Shown piece by piece: positions 51,007-60,212 of a stretch of 64,000 bases of DNA. The stretch's first letter is position 1, and each line of letters opens with the position of its first letter. The position numbers and the translations under genes are program-made. The stretch comes from Frankia alni (GTDB lineage Bacteria; Actinomycetota; Actinomycetes; Frankiales; Frankiaceae). The notes under the pieces were generated by a model, which did no database searches, was not told the origin of the DNA, and was given only the letters and a program-made list of their open reading frames with translations. The DNA lies in the NCBI GenBank assembly GCA_026225295.1, contig JAMFSN010000309.1, forward strand, positions 1 through 64,000, written 5' to 3'.

Positions 51007-51642
51007 TCAGTGGTCCGGTGTCAGCGCCGGGCCTACCCACCGTCGGAGATACCGGCGCAGCTCGCTGCCGGAGCGGGGTGTTTCCAGTGGTGCGACGATC
51101 ATGGACTGAATGATCCGGAGCAGGAACTCGACCAGTTCATCGAGTGCGCGATCGTCGTAGCCGAGAGCGGCCCAGTCAACGCGTGTGCCCAGGAGGATCT
51201 TCCGGCATCGCGTGATGGCCGTGGGGGTCAACATCCGGCGGCTGAACAGTTCGGCCCGACCACTGGTGAGCAGGAGGGTGAGGAGAAGCTCGTACGGCAG
51301 CTGCTCGATGACAAAGGCAGCCGATTCGACCAGCAGGTCGGTCGGGTCGTCGGCGGTCTCCGTGACCGCCCGCATCCGCGCGACCCAGCCGTCCAGGGCC
51401 AGGTCGGCGACGTCGGTGAACAGGTCCTCGGTGCTGGTGAAGTAGCGGTAGACGGTCCGGCGGGTGATGCCGAGCTCGAGGGCGACGCCGGACAGCGTCG
51501 TCTGCGCCGCACCGCTGCGCTCGATGCACCGGACGGCCGCGTCGAGGATGCGCTGGCGCGCGTCGCTGTCATCCGTAGGCGGCGAGCCGCCCCAGCCTCT
51601 ACGCCCCAACGCCGGTTGACTTTCGCGCGGCCATGGGCCCAC
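51007..51642 (-). CDS. TetR-family regulator divergent from CYP142-like P450
   Basis: A 211-residue repressor with HTH 'ILDAAVRCIERSGAAQTTLSGVALELGITRRTV' and 'YRYFTSTEDLFTDVADL'. It reads from GTG 51642, or from a start slightly further in, and faces the P450 operon across a 70-nt gap containing two overlapping palindromes (51650-51673). It probably represses itself and the 51713-63097 operon. Confidence 0.85.
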   Translation of the reverse strand: MGPWPRESQPALGRRGWGGSPPTDDSDARQRILDAAVRCIERSGAAQTTLSGVALELGITRRTVYRYFTSTEDLFTDVADLALDGWVARMRAVTETADDPTDLLVESAAFVIEQLPYELLLTLLLTSGRAELFSRRMLTPTAITRCRKILLGTRVDWAALGYDDRALDELVEFLLRIIQSMIVAPLETPRSGSELRRYLRRWVGPALTPDH

Positions 51643-51649
51643 TCTAGCT

Positions 51650-51673
51650 CAAGATACATCTTGTCAGATGTGT
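51650..51673. promoter_or_regulatory. Overlapping palindromes, candidate TetR operator
   Basis: CAAGAT-AC-ATCTTG (51650-51663) is a perfect 14-bp palindrome. It overlaps ATACATCT-TGTC-AGATGTGT (51654-51673), symmetric at 7 of 8 positions. Both lie between the divergent TetR and P450 genes, so two repressor dimers could bind side by side. Confidence 0.55.
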
Positions 51674-51712
51674 GTAATCAGACGGCAGTTATGGTCGCCG
51701 GTTCGGAGGGTG

Positions 51713-52924
51713 ATGGACAGCACGGAGAACCTCATCGACCTGGTGGACGGCGCCTTCTGGGGGCGCAACCCGCACGACGAGCTCGCCTGGCTGCGGACCA
51801 ACGCGCCGGTGTGGCGCGATCCGCGCACCGGGGTGTGGGGAATCGCCACCTACGAGCTCGTCAAGTACGTCTCCACCCACCCGCGGCTGTTCAGTAGCGC
51901 GGGCGGAATCCGACCGGACCAGGACCCCGTGCCGATGATGATCGACATGGACGACCCGGGGCACTGGCAGCGGCGGAAGCTGGTGAACAAGGGCTTCACG
52001 CCCAAGCGGGTGGACGAGAAGGAGGCGTCGATCCGCGGGACGATCGACGCGATCATCGATGGCGTGTGCGAGCGCGGCCAGTGCGACCTGGTCTGGGACA
52101 TCGCGGCCTGGCTCCCGCTGATCGTCATCGCCGACGAGCTGGGCGTGGACCCGGCCGACCGCGAGCAGCTGCTGCGGTGGAGCGAGGCGATGATGGGCGC
52201 CCTCGGGCAGCGCTCCGACGAGGCGATGCAGGCCGCCGCCACGGCCTTCGGCGGCTACTACGCCTTCGCCACCCGGGCGATCGAGTCTCGGCGGGGGTGC
52301 CCGGCCGACGATCTCATGAGCGTCCTGGTGCACGCCGAGGTCGACGGCGACCGTCTCGACGACGGCGAGATCGTCAGCGAGTCGCTGCTCATCCTGAACG
52401 GCGGCGACGAGACGACGCGGCACGTCATCTCCGGGGGGGTCTACGAGCTGCTCCGCGAGCCCCACCACTGGGAGGCGCTCCGGCGCGACCGAACCCTGAT
52501 CCCCTCGGCCGTCGAGGAGATGCTGCGCTGGGTGAGCCCGATCAAGAACATGGCCCGCACCGCGACCACCGATGTCGAGCTCGCCGGTCAGCGGATCGCC
52601 GCCGGCGACACACTGCTCCTGCTCTACCCCTCGGCCAACCGCGATGAGACCGTGTTCGCCGACCCGTTCCGGTTCGACATCCATCGCCGCCCGAACGAAC
52701 ACGTGGCCTTCGGGTTCGGCCCCCACTTCTGCCTCGGGGCGAACCTCGCGCGGCTTGAGCTGCGCGTGGTTCTCGAGCAGCTCCTCGACCGGTTGCCCGA
52801 TCTCGCACTGGCCGAAAGCAAGGAGCCACGCCACCGGGCCGCGAACTTCGTCAGCGGCTACGAGAGCGTGCCGGTGCGGTTCACCGCCACCCGACCGGCC
52901 GGCGTCCAGACGGTGCGCCGGTGA
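51713..52924 (+). CDS. Cytochrome P450 2, CYP142-like
   Basis: A 403-residue P450. Heme loop 'FGFGPHFCLGANLARLEL' (Cys340), I-helix 'GGDETT' (230-235), ExxR at 269-272. The segments 'GGIRPDQDPVPMMIDMDDPG' (64-83), 'RRKLVNKGFTPKRV', 'LNGGDETTRH', 'IKNMARTATTD' and 'RAANFVSGYESVPVRF' match mycobacterial CYP142, which oxidises the terminal methyl of the cholesterol side chain to a carboxylate. ATG 51713 has GGAGGG close by. First gene of a nine-gene operon rich in steroid-type side-chain enzymes. Confidence 0.88.
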   Translation: MDSTENLIDLVDGAFWGRNPHDELAWLRTNAPVWRDPRTGVWGIATYELVKYVSTHPRLFSSAGGIRPDQDPVPMMIDMDDPGHWQRRKLVNKGFTPKRVDEKEASIRGTIDAIIDGVCERGQCDLVWDIAAWLPLIVIADELGVDPADREQLLRWSEAMMGALGQRSDEAMQAAATAFGGYYAFATRAIESRRGCPADDLMSVLVHAEVDGDRLDDGEIVSESLLILNGGDETTRHVISGGVYELLREPHHWEALRRDRTLIPSAVEEMLRWVSPIKNMARTATTDVELAGQRIAAGDTLLLLYPSANRDETVFADPFRFDIHRRPNEHVAFGFGPHFCLGANLARLELRVVLEQLLDRLPDLALAESKEPRHRAANFVSGYESVPVRFTATRPAGVQTVRR

Positions 52925-52978
52925 CAGCGCCGTTAGTGGTCCCGACCACAATCATCCACCGAGCCTGAGGAGACCGCT

Positions 52979-53776
52979 GTGCCGCAGGTACTCGTCGAAC
53001 GCAATGGCCCGATCATGCAGCTCACCCTCAACCGCCCCCAGCGGCTCAACGCCATCACCAGCACCATGCTCGCCACCATCGTCGATGCGTGCGCCGAGGC
53101 CGCTGCTGACGACGGCATCCGCTGCATCGTGATCACCGGCGCCGACGGTAACTTCTCGGCGGGCGCCGATCTCCGGGCCATGGCGGGCGACCCCGACAAC
53201 GAGGGGGCAGCCGACCTGGCCCAGCGGCGGATCACCGACTCGAGGTACGTCGAACGGGGTTTCCTCAAGATCGGCCGACCCCCGAAGCCGATCATCGCGG
53301 CCGTCGAGGGGGTGTGCGTCGCCGGCGGAACCGAGATACTCCTCGGCAGCGACATTCGGGTGGCCGGCCGTGGCGCTCGCTTCGGTCTGTCCGAAGCCCG
53401 CTGGTCGCTGTACCCGAACATGGGCTCCGCTGTCCGCCTTCCCCGGCAGATCTCCTACACCAGGGCCGCTGAGATCCTGCTGACCGGCCGGCACTTCTCG
53501 GCCGAAGAGGCAGAGCGGATCGGCTTGATCGGGCACGTCGTCGACGACGGCCAGGCGCTCACCGAGGCCGGCCGGATCGCCGATCAGATCTGCGCGAACG
53601 GGCCACTCGCGGTCGAGGCGATCCTGGCGACGATCCGGGAAACGTCGGGCCTGACCGAGGACGAGGGTTTCGCCAGGGAACTGGAACGAAGCCGCGCGGT
53701 GTTCGCTTCCGAGGACGCCCAAGAGGGCCCGCGGGCGTTCACCGAGAAGCGCACACCGAACTTCCAGCGCCGATGA
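52979..53776 (+). CDS. Enoyl-CoA hydratase 2
   Basis: A 265-residue crotonase. 'FSAGADLRAMAGD' and 'GVCVAGGTEILLGSDI' form the oxyanion hole; Glu in 'GGTEIL' and Glu in 'GLSEARWSLYPNMG' occupy the two catalytic positions, so true hydratase activity is likely. GTG 52979 follows TGAGGAGA. It would hydrate the enoyl-CoA made by a FadE pair. Second gene of the operon. Confidence 0.9.
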   Translation: MPQVLVERNGPIMQLTLNRPQRLNAITSTMLATIVDACAEAAADDGIRCIVITGADGNFSAGADLRAMAGDPDNEGAADLAQRRITDSRYVERGFLKIGRPPKPIIAAVEGVCVAGGTEILLGSDIRVAGRGARFGLSEARWSLYPNMGSAVRLPRQISYTRAAEILLTGRHFSAEEAERIGLIGHVVDDGQALTEAGRIADQICANGPLAVEAILATIRETSGLTEDEGFARELERSRAVFASEDAQEGPRAFTEKRTPNFQRR

Positions 53777-53864
53777 TCTGGACCGGCGGTATCACCCGCA
53801 CGCCGCACCGATCCGGAAAGCCCCGAGTGCGGGCGATCCGCCCCGCCAATCCTGAGAAAGGACC

Positions 53865-55019
53865 ATGTCCATGCTGACTACTCTCTCGCGGCCGGTGTCC
53901 GAGCTCTTTCCGCGGGTGTCCGCCCTGGTGAAATCGCGTCGCACGGAATACGCCGAGGCGACGATGCGGATACCCATGGAGAATTACCGCGATCCCGAGA
54001 TCCTCCGGGCCGAGCGCCAGCACGTCCTCGGGGCCAGCCCGGTGGTGCTCGCCCCGAGCGCCGCCCTGCGCGACGACGGTGACTACCTCACCCGGCAGTT
54101 GCCCGACGGCCGATCCGTCATTGTCGTCCGCGGCCCGGGCGGCACCGCGCGCGTGCTGGTGAACACCTGCCGGCACCGCGGCGCCCGGGTGGCCGAGGGC
54201 TCCGGCTGCGCCCGCCGATTTACCTGCGCTTACCACGGGTGGAGCTACGACACCACGGGTGGGCTCGTCGGTCAGCCCGGCCGGCCGGGCTTCGACGACG
54301 TGGATCAGGCCGAGCTCGGCCTCACGGAGCTGCCGAGCGAGGAGAGCTTCGGCTTCGTGTGGCTCGTGCCGGCCGGCTCGCCGGGAGTCACTGCCCATCT
54401 GGGCACCTTCGCGGAGCCCCTCGGGAGCTACGACTACGCCTCCTTCGAGGCGAACGCCACCATGGAGGTGGAGCTGCCCGCCAACTGGAAGTGCGTGCTC
54501 GAGGCATTCTTCGAGACGTACCACTTCCCGTTCGTGCACGGCAACTCGATGGTGGGGCAGGGCACGATCGGCAACGTCGTGTCGTTCGATTCCTACGGGC
54601 TCCATGCACGGCTCGGCGTTCCGGGGATCACGATGCAGAACCTCCCCGAGGACGCCACCCCCGAAGACATTCACATGAGCGTCCTGTATTTCGTCTATCC
54701 GAACCTGGTCATCGCCAACACCGTCCTCGGCTGCGAGCTGATCGAGGTGCGGCCGGCCGGCTCCCCGGATCGGTCCGTGCTGCGGCATACGTTTCTCAGC
54801 AAGGTCGACCCCGCGCTGATCGGCGTCCACAACAACGAGGAATACCTTAAGGCCATCCGCGCAATCCTGCGCGACGAGGACGGACCCGTGATTTCCTCGT
54901 CAGGTGGCGGTATCAGGGACGCGGCGCATGACTTCGTGCTGCTGGGCCGGAACGAGCCTGGGTGTCAGCACATCCACCGGCAGATCCAATCCGCTCTCGC
55001 CCAGTCCGTCGCCGGATAG
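53865..55019 (+). CDS. Rieske non-heme iron oxygenase, large subunit
   Basis: A 384-residue oxygenase. The Rieske [2Fe-2S] ligands are Cys102/His104 ('NTCRHRGARV') and Cys121/His124 ('CAYHGWSY'). The mononuclear iron ligands are His220 and His225 in 'FFETYHFPFVHG', with Glu217 as the residue that bridges the two centres, where Asp is usual. It hydroxylates a ring or alkyl position. No reductase or small subunit is encoded nearby, so partners must be elsewhere. AAAGGA precedes the ATG. Confidence 0.9.
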   Translation: MSMLTTLSRPVSELFPRVSALVKSRRTEYAEATMRIPMENYRDPEILRAERQHVLGASPVVLAPSAALRDDGDYLTRQLPDGRSVIVVRGPGGTARVLVNTCRHRGARVAEGSGCARRFTCAYHGWSYDTTGGLVGQPGRPGFDDVDQAELGLTELPSEESFGFVWLVPAGSPGVTAHLGTFAEPLGSYDYASFEANATMEVELPANWKCVLEAFFETYHFPFVHGNSMVGQGTIGNVVSFDSYGLHARLGVPGITMQNLPEDATPEDIHMSVLYFVYPNLVIANTVLGCELIEVRPAGSPDRSVLRHTFLSKVDPALIGVHNNEEYLKAIRAILRDEDGPVISSSGGGIRDAAHDFVLLGRNEPGCQHIHRQIQSALAQSVAG

Positions 55020-55074
55020 CAGCGGTCACGCCCAGCCGCTCGGCTGAGGCATTTCGGGAGGAGGAAGCCGCGAG

Positions 55075-56634
55075 ATGAAGGACCTGTACCGTCCGATGTT
55101 CCTGCCCGATCTCTTGATCAGGGCCTTGGAAAGAAATGGCCACCGACCCGCGGTGCATATTGGTGGCGAGCTGCGTTCGTCGTACGAAATGCGCGACGAG
55201 ATCAGCCGCTACGGGCAGGCTTTCCGGGCCCGGGGCCTGGCGCGGGGCGCCGGGGTGGCGACGCTGTCGAAGAACCGCGTCGAGGTGCTGTTCTCGATGG
55301 GTGCCGTGATGGTGTCCGGGTGCCGGAACACCGCGTTGCATCCGCTCGGCTCGCTCGAGGATCACGCCTACATCCTCGAGGATGCCGGCATCGAAGCGCT
55401 GTTGTTCGATCCGTCCTTCACCGAGCACGTGCGACAGCTCGGCCAGCGCCTGCCCGGTCTGCGGCTGCTCTCGTACGGGGACGCAGCGGTCGGTGAGGAC
55501 CTGATCAGCCTGGCGGCGACCTTCTCGCCGCAGGCCCTGGTGGCTCCCGCGGTGGACTCCGAGGACATCTCGGCTCTGGCGTACACGGGTGGCACCACCG
55601 GCCGGCCCAAGGGCGTGATGGCCACCTACCGCAGCAGCGCCGCGATGGCGCAGATCATGGTGTCGGAGTGGCAGTGGCCGGACGAGGTCCGCCACCTTGT
55701 GTGCACGCCGTTGAGCCACGCCGGCTCGTCGATCTTCGTGCCGTTGCAGCTGCGGGGCGCGACGATGTTCGTGCTGCCGGCGTTCGAGGCGGGAGCGGTT
55801 CTCGAGGCGATCGAGCGGCACCGCATCACGACCGTGATGCTCGTCCCCTCGATGATCTACGCCCTTCTTGATCATCCGAAGTTCGCGGAGACGGATCTGT
55901 CGAGCCTGCAGTCGGTGTACTACGGCGGGTCGGCCATCTCCCCGACCCGCCTGCGGGAAGCGATCAGGAAGCTGGGTCCCGTCTTCGTCCAGTTCTTCGG
56001 GCAGACCGAGGCGCCCATGACCCTTTGTGTCCTGCGTAAGGAGGAACACCTCGTCGACGACCCGGCGCGGTTGGCGACCTGCGGGCGCCCGGTTCCCTGG
56101 GCCCGCGTGGCGCTGCTCGACGACGACGGCCACGAGGTGGCGAAGGGGGAACCCGGCGAGCTGTGCGTACGCGGTCCGCTGGTGATGAGGGGCTACTGGA
56201 ACAAAGCGGAGGAGACGGCGCAGGCCCTGGAGGGTGGGTGGCTGCACACCGGCGACGTCTGCCGGGAGGACGAGCAGGGGTTCCTCACGATCGTGGACCG
56301 CAAGAAGGACATGATCGTATCGGGCGGGTTCAACCTGTTTCCCCGCGAGATCGAGGATGTGATCTCCCGGCACCCCGCGGTCGCGGCCGTGGCCGTGGTC
56401 GGCGTCCCGGACGAGAAGTGGGGCGAGGCGGTCAAGGCGGTCGTCGTCGCCCGGCCCGGCCAGGACATCGACGCCGCGGAGCTCATCTTGCTCGTGAAAG
56501 CGCACAAGGGCGCTCACCACGCGCCGAAGTCGATCGACGTGGTCGACGCGATCCCGGTCAGCCCGCTGGGCAAACCCGACAAGAAGGCTCTGCGCGCACG
56601 CTACTGGGCCGGCGCGGACCGGCTTGTCCACTGA
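55075..56634 (+). CDS. AMP-dependent acyl-CoA synthetase
   Basis: A 519-residue ANL ligase with 'ALAYTGGTTGRPKGVMATY', 'FFGQTEAPMTLCVL', 'GWLHTGDVCREDEQGFLTIV', 'DRKKDMIVSGGFNLFPREIE' and 'PVSPLGKPDKKALR' (catalytic Lys). It is of the FadD3/FadD13-like length. GGGAGGAGG lies upstream of ATG 55075. It likely activates the acid formed by P450 oxidation. Confidence 0.9.
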   Translation: MKDLYRPMFLPDLLIRALERNGHRPAVHIGGELRSSYEMRDEISRYGQAFRARGLARGAGVATLSKNRVEVLFSMGAVMVSGCRNTALHPLGSLEDHAYILEDAGIEALLFDPSFTEHVRQLGQRLPGLRLLSYGDAAVGEDLISLAATFSPQALVAPAVDSEDISALAYTGGTTGRPKGVMATYRSSAAMAQIMVSEWQWPDEVRHLVCTPLSHAGSSIFVPLQLRGATMFVLPAFEAGAVLEAIERHRITTVMLVPSMIYALLDHPKFAETDLSSLQSVYYGGSAISPTRLREAIRKLGPVFVQFFGQTEAPMTLCVLRKEEHLVDDPARLATCGRPVPWARVALLDDDGHEVAKGEPGELCVRGPLVMRGYWNKAEETAQALEGGWLHTGDVCREDEQGFLTIVDRKKDMIVSGGFNLFPREIEDVISRHPAVAAVAVVGVPDEKWGEAVKAVVVARPGQDIDAAELILLVKAHKGAHHAPKSIDVVDAIPVSPLGKPDKKALRARYWAGADRLVH

Positions 56635-56658
56635 AACCCGGCTGGTGGAGGAGGAAGT

Positions 56659-58104
56659 ATGACCATTACGAAGGACACCCTTTACATCGGCGGCGAGTGG
56701 GTGCGCCCGCGGGGCTCCGGCACGATCGATGTCATCTCCCCGCACACCGAGGAGCTCGTGGCGACGGTCCCCGAAGCCGACGAGGGCGACATCGACCGGG
56801 CCGTCGGCGCGGCGCGCCGGGCCTTCGACGAGGGTCCGTGGCCCCGCACCGCGCCCAAGGACCGCGCCGAGGTGATCCGGGCCATCAGCGCGGCCATCAA
56901 GGACCGGGCGCAGGAGTTCGCGGACACCGCGACCCGGGAGATGGGTTCGCCCAACGGTTTCGCCCTCATGGGCAACGTCTACGCGTCGACGCTCGTCCTG
57001 GACGGATTCGCCAGCCTCGTCGACACGTTCGCTTTCGAGGAGGAACGGCCGGGCCTCCTGGGGATGTCCCGGGTCGTGAAACAGCCGGTCGGGGTGAGCG
57101 CCGCCATCGCGCCCTGGAACGTGCCCCTGTTCATCATCGCGATGAAACTCGGCGCCGGCCTGGGCGCCGGATCGACCATGGTCGTCAAGTCGGCGCCCGA
57201 GTCGCCGCTCACCGGCTATCTGCTGGCCGAGGTGCTCGACACGGTCGGGCTGCCGCCCGGCACCGTGAGTGTGATCACGGCCGGTCGCGAGGCGAGCGAG
57301 GCACTGGTCCGCCACCCCGGGATCGACAAGGTCTCGTTCACCGGCAGCACCGCCGTCGGCCGCCGCATCGGGGGCATCTGCGGCGAGCAGCTCAAGCGCT
57401 GCACGCTCGAGCTCGGCGGCAAGTCGGCGGCGATCATGTTGGACGACGCCGACCTGTCGCGGGCCGTCCCCGAGCTGCTCCCGGCGGCGTTCATGAACAG
57501 CGGCCAGGCGTGCGTCGCGCAGACCCGGGTGCTCGTGCCCCGCGACCGGCATGACGAGGTGGTGGCGGCCCTCGCCGAAGCGGTCGGCGCGATCAAGGTC
57601 GGCGACCCCGCGGACCCGGGGACGTTCGTCGGGCCGCTCGTGGCCGAACGCCAACGCACCCGGGTCGAAGGGCTCATCGAAGCCGGCGTCAACGAGGGGG
57701 CCCGGCTCGTCCTCGGCGGCGGCCGACCCGCTGAGCTTCCTCGCGGCTGGTACGTCGAGCCGACCCTGTTCGCCGAGGTCGACAACGGCATGCGCATCGC
57801 GCGGGAGGAGATCTTCGGCCCGGTGCTGTCGGTGCTGCCCTACGACAGTGAGGACGAGGCCGTCCGCATCGCCAACGACTCGCCGTACGGGCTTTCCGGC
57901 TCGGTCTGGACCAGCGACATCGAGCGCGGCGTGGCACTGGGGAAGCGCGTTCGCACCGGAACCTTCGCAATCAACTCCGGAGCGGTGATCGACCTCCTGA
58001 ATCCCTTCGGCGGTTTCAAGCAGTCCGGCCTCGGCCGCGAACTCGGTCGCGAGGGTCTTGAGGCGTACCTCGAAACCCAGACCATCATCCCGCCCGCGGG
58101 ATGA
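56659..58104 (+). CDS. NAD(P)-dependent aldehyde dehydrogenase 2
   Basis: A 481-residue ALDH: 'IAPWNVPLFIIAMKLGAGLG', 'FTGSTAVGRRIGG', the Glu in 'LELGGKSAAIM' and the Cys in 'NSGQACVAQTRVLV' are canonical. GGAGGAGGAAG stands directly before ATG 56659. It follows the ligase gene by 24 nt. It would oxidise an aldehyde released from the side chain, or the P450 product, to an acid. Confidence 0.92.
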   Translation: MTITKDTLYIGGEWVRPRGSGTIDVISPHTEELVATVPEADEGDIDRAVGAARRAFDEGPWPRTAPKDRAEVIRAISAAIKDRAQEFADTATREMGSPNGFALMGNVYASTLVLDGFASLVDTFAFEEERPGLLGMSRVVKQPVGVSAAIAPWNVPLFIIAMKLGAGLGAGSTMVVKSAPESPLTGYLLAEVLDTVGLPPGTVSVITAGREASEALVRHPGIDKVSFTGSTAVGRRIGGICGEQLKRCTLELGGKSAAIMLDDADLSRAVPELLPAAFMNSGQACVAQTRVLVPRDRHDEVVAALAEAVGAIKVGDPADPGTFVGPLVAERQRTRVEGLIEAGVNEGARLVLGGGRPAELPRGWYVEPTLFAEVDNGMRIAREEIFGPVLSVLPYDSEDEAVRIANDSPYGLSGSVWTSDIERGVALGKRVRTGTFAINSGAVIDLLNPFGGFKQSGLGRELGREGLEAYLETQTIIPPAG

Positions 58105-58164
58105 GTGACTCACCGGTAACTCGCGGCGACGCCTGACGCCCACCGTCGATTGTCGAGGAATCCT

Positions 58165-59154
58165 ATGACCAGGTTCGTTGAAAGCACCATCACATTCCCG
58201 TACAAGCGATCACTGGGGCCCGTGACGGGGGCATTCATGACCGCGCTCGCGGAAAAGCGCATTCTGGGCATACGCAATGGGGCGGCGGTGCTGGTGCCAC
58301 CGATGGAATGGGATCCCGCCTCCGGCGCCGAGCTGGCCGCCGACCTCGTGGAGGTCGGCCCGGCGGGCACCGTCGAGTCGTGGACCTGGGTACCGGTGCC
58401 GACGGAACAGCATCCGCTCGAGAAGCCCTTCGCGTTCGCCTTCATCCGCCTGGACGGCGCGTCCTGCCCGTTGCTGCACGCGGTGGACGCCGGGTCGCCC
58501 GCGGCGGTTTTTGAGGGCCTGCGGGTGGCGCCGCGTTGGCGGGGGCGCCGGGTCGGCCACATCACCGACATCCAGTGCTTCGTACCCGGCGAGACGTCCG
58601 AAGTCGACGGCCCCGACGTGGAGTCGACGGGACAGCCGGTCGAGCTGATGGACTACACGGCCTCGGTCACCTACAGCACGCCGGTACTGGCGATGGCCGA
58701 TCGGGCCGTGGCGGCGACCCGGGAACAGCGGCTGACCGGGCTACGCTGTCCGGCCTGTGAGCGGGTGTACTTCGGCGGCGACCGGCCGTACTGCCCGGTC
58801 GACGCGGTCGAGCTCGGCCCGGACGCGGAGATCGACCTCCCGAGCACGGGAACCCTCACCAACTTCATCGTGGTCGAACCGGTGCGCTATCCGGGCCAGA
58901 CCGCGACCGAGCCGTTCGCGCGGGTCTTCGTCCTGCTCGACGACTCCGACGTGGTGCTCACCTATCAGCCCGTGATCGACCTGCCGGTCGACGAGATCCG
59001 CGTGGGGATCCGGGTCACGGCCGGGTGGGCCCCGATCGACGCCCCGGTCGACAACGTCAGCGGTATCGGCCGCCCGCTGGGCAGCCTGCTCGGGTGGACA
59101 CCCAGCGGAGAACCGGACGTCAACGACCCCGACCTCGTGAACCGGATCTACTGA
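58165..59154 (+). CDS. Double-length DUF35/OB-fold protein
   Basis: A 329-residue protein with two OB-fold-like halves. The N-terminal half (1-140) lacks a zinc ribbon. The C-terminal half begins with one, 'LRCPACERVYFGG...YCPVD' (Cys195, Cys198, Cys210), whose fourth ligand is not Cys but Asp213 or absent. It is followed by two thiolase-like genes with start/stop overlaps, so a three-part complex is likely, on the model of DUF35-Ltp2 aldolase. CGAGGAA lies before ATG 58165. Confidence 0.82.
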   Translation: MTRFVESTITFPYKRSLGPVTGAFMTALAEKRILGIRNGAAVLVPPMEWDPASGAELAADLVEVGPAGTVESWTWVPVPTEQHPLEKPFAFAFIRLDGASCPLLHAVDAGSPAAVFEGLRVAPRWRGRRVGHITDIQCFVPGETSEVDGPDVESTGQPVELMDYTASVTYSTPVLAMADRAVAATREQRLTGLRCPACERVYFGGDRPYCPVDAVELGPDAEIDLPSTGTLTNFIVVEPVRYPGQTATEPFARVFVLLDDSDVVLTYQPVIDLPVDEIRVGIRVTAGWAPIDAPVDNVSGIGRPLGSLLGWTPSGEPDVNDPDLVNRIY

Positions 59155-60212
59155 TGACCGCGAACGAAACCCCCGGCACAAGCACGGACCTGGCCGTCGT
59201 CGGGTGGGCCCAGGCCGCGATTTCGCGCCGGACCGATCAGACCGAGACCCAGATGCTGATGAGCGCCATCACCGACGCGTTGACCCCGTTGGGGCTGACC
59301 CGGGCCGATGTCGACTTCACGTGTCTGGGGTCGTGCGACTACATCACCGGGCAGGCGTTCTCGTTCGTCGCCAACCTCGACGCGATCGGTGCCTGGCCCC
59401 CGAAACGCGACTCTCACGTCGAGATGGACGGCGCCTGGGCGCTGTACGAGGCGTGGCTCCGGCTGCACGAGGGCGACATCGAGATCGCGGTCGTGACCGG
59501 GTCGGGCCGATCCTCGACCGGCGACCCGTCGCTGATCTACCCGATGGAGATGGATCCTTATGTGCTGGCCCCGCTGGGGGCTGACCTGGTCACGTTCGCC
59601 GCCCTGCAGGCCCGGGCGGTGATCTCCGCCGGTCTCGCCGATGAACGGGCCATGGCCGAGGTGGCGGTCCGGAGCCGGGGCACCGGGACCGTCGAGGAGC
59701 TGCTGGCCGGCGAGTACGTGCGCGAGCCGTTGCGGCGTCATGACCTGCCACCCATCACGGACGGCGCCGTGGCCATGGTGTTGGCGACCGGCGACCGGGC
59801 CCGTCAGCTCGTCGAGCGCCCCGCCTACATCACCGGGTTCGACCACCGGACCGAATGTCACAACCCGGCGTTCCGGCGGCTTGACGACTCGCCGTCCACC
59901 CGCATCGCGGCCCGGGAGGCGGGACTCGACGACCGCGGTCTGAACGGTCGCGGGGTCGAGGTCGCCGAGCTGCAGGCCTCGTTCACGCACGAAGAGCTGC
60001 TGCTGCGCCACGTCCTGGGACTGGGCGACGACGTGGCCGTCAACCCGTCGGGCGGCGCGCTGCGGGCCAACCCGATCATGGCGACCGGCCTGGCCCGTAT
60101 CGGTTACGCGGCCGACCACGTCTTCGGCGGCGGTACCCGGGCACTGGCCCACGCGACGAGTGGGCCGTGCCTGCAGCAGAACCTGATCTGTGTGCTGGAG
60201 GGTCGGTCATGA
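59154..60212 (+). CDS. Thiolase-like protein lacking the nucleophilic Cys (a)
   Basis: A 352-residue thiolase-fold protein ('LAVVGWAQAAISRRTDQTET'). The nucleophile region reads 'SHVEMDGAWALYEAW' with no Cys. The C-terminal 'NPSGGALRANPIMATGLARI' and 'LIC' end of SCP-x/Ltp proteins is kept. ATG 59154 overlaps the DUF35 stop. Its shape suggests an Ltp-type aldolase or a structural partner of the next gene. Confidence 0.82.
   Translation: MTANETPGTSTDLAVVGWAQAAISRRTDQTETQMLMSAITDALTPLGLTRADVDFTCLGSCDYITGQAFSFVANLDAIGAWPPKRDSHVEMDGAWALYEAWLRLHEGDIEIAVVTGSGRSSTGDPSLIYPMEMDPYVLAPLGADLVTFAALQARAVISAGLADERAMAEVAVRSRGTGTVEELLAGEYVREPLRRHDLPPITDGAVAMVLATGDRARQLVERPAYITGFDHRTECHNPAFRRLDDSPSTRIAAREAGLDDRGLNGRGVEVAELQASFTHEELLLRHVLGLGDDVAVNPSGGALRANPIMATGLARIGYAADHVFGGGTRALAHATSGPCLQQNLICVLEGRS

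Noticed and set aside
51650-51663. KstR2-type operator
   Set aside because: The CAAG and CTTG half-sites are 6 nt apart, whereas the KstR2 motif has a 2-nt spacing, so a KstR2 regulon cannot be claimed.
50566-51712. Long plus-strand frame before the CYP142-like gene
   Set aside because: It crosses the TetR gene and its operator antisense; P450 similarity starts at 51713.
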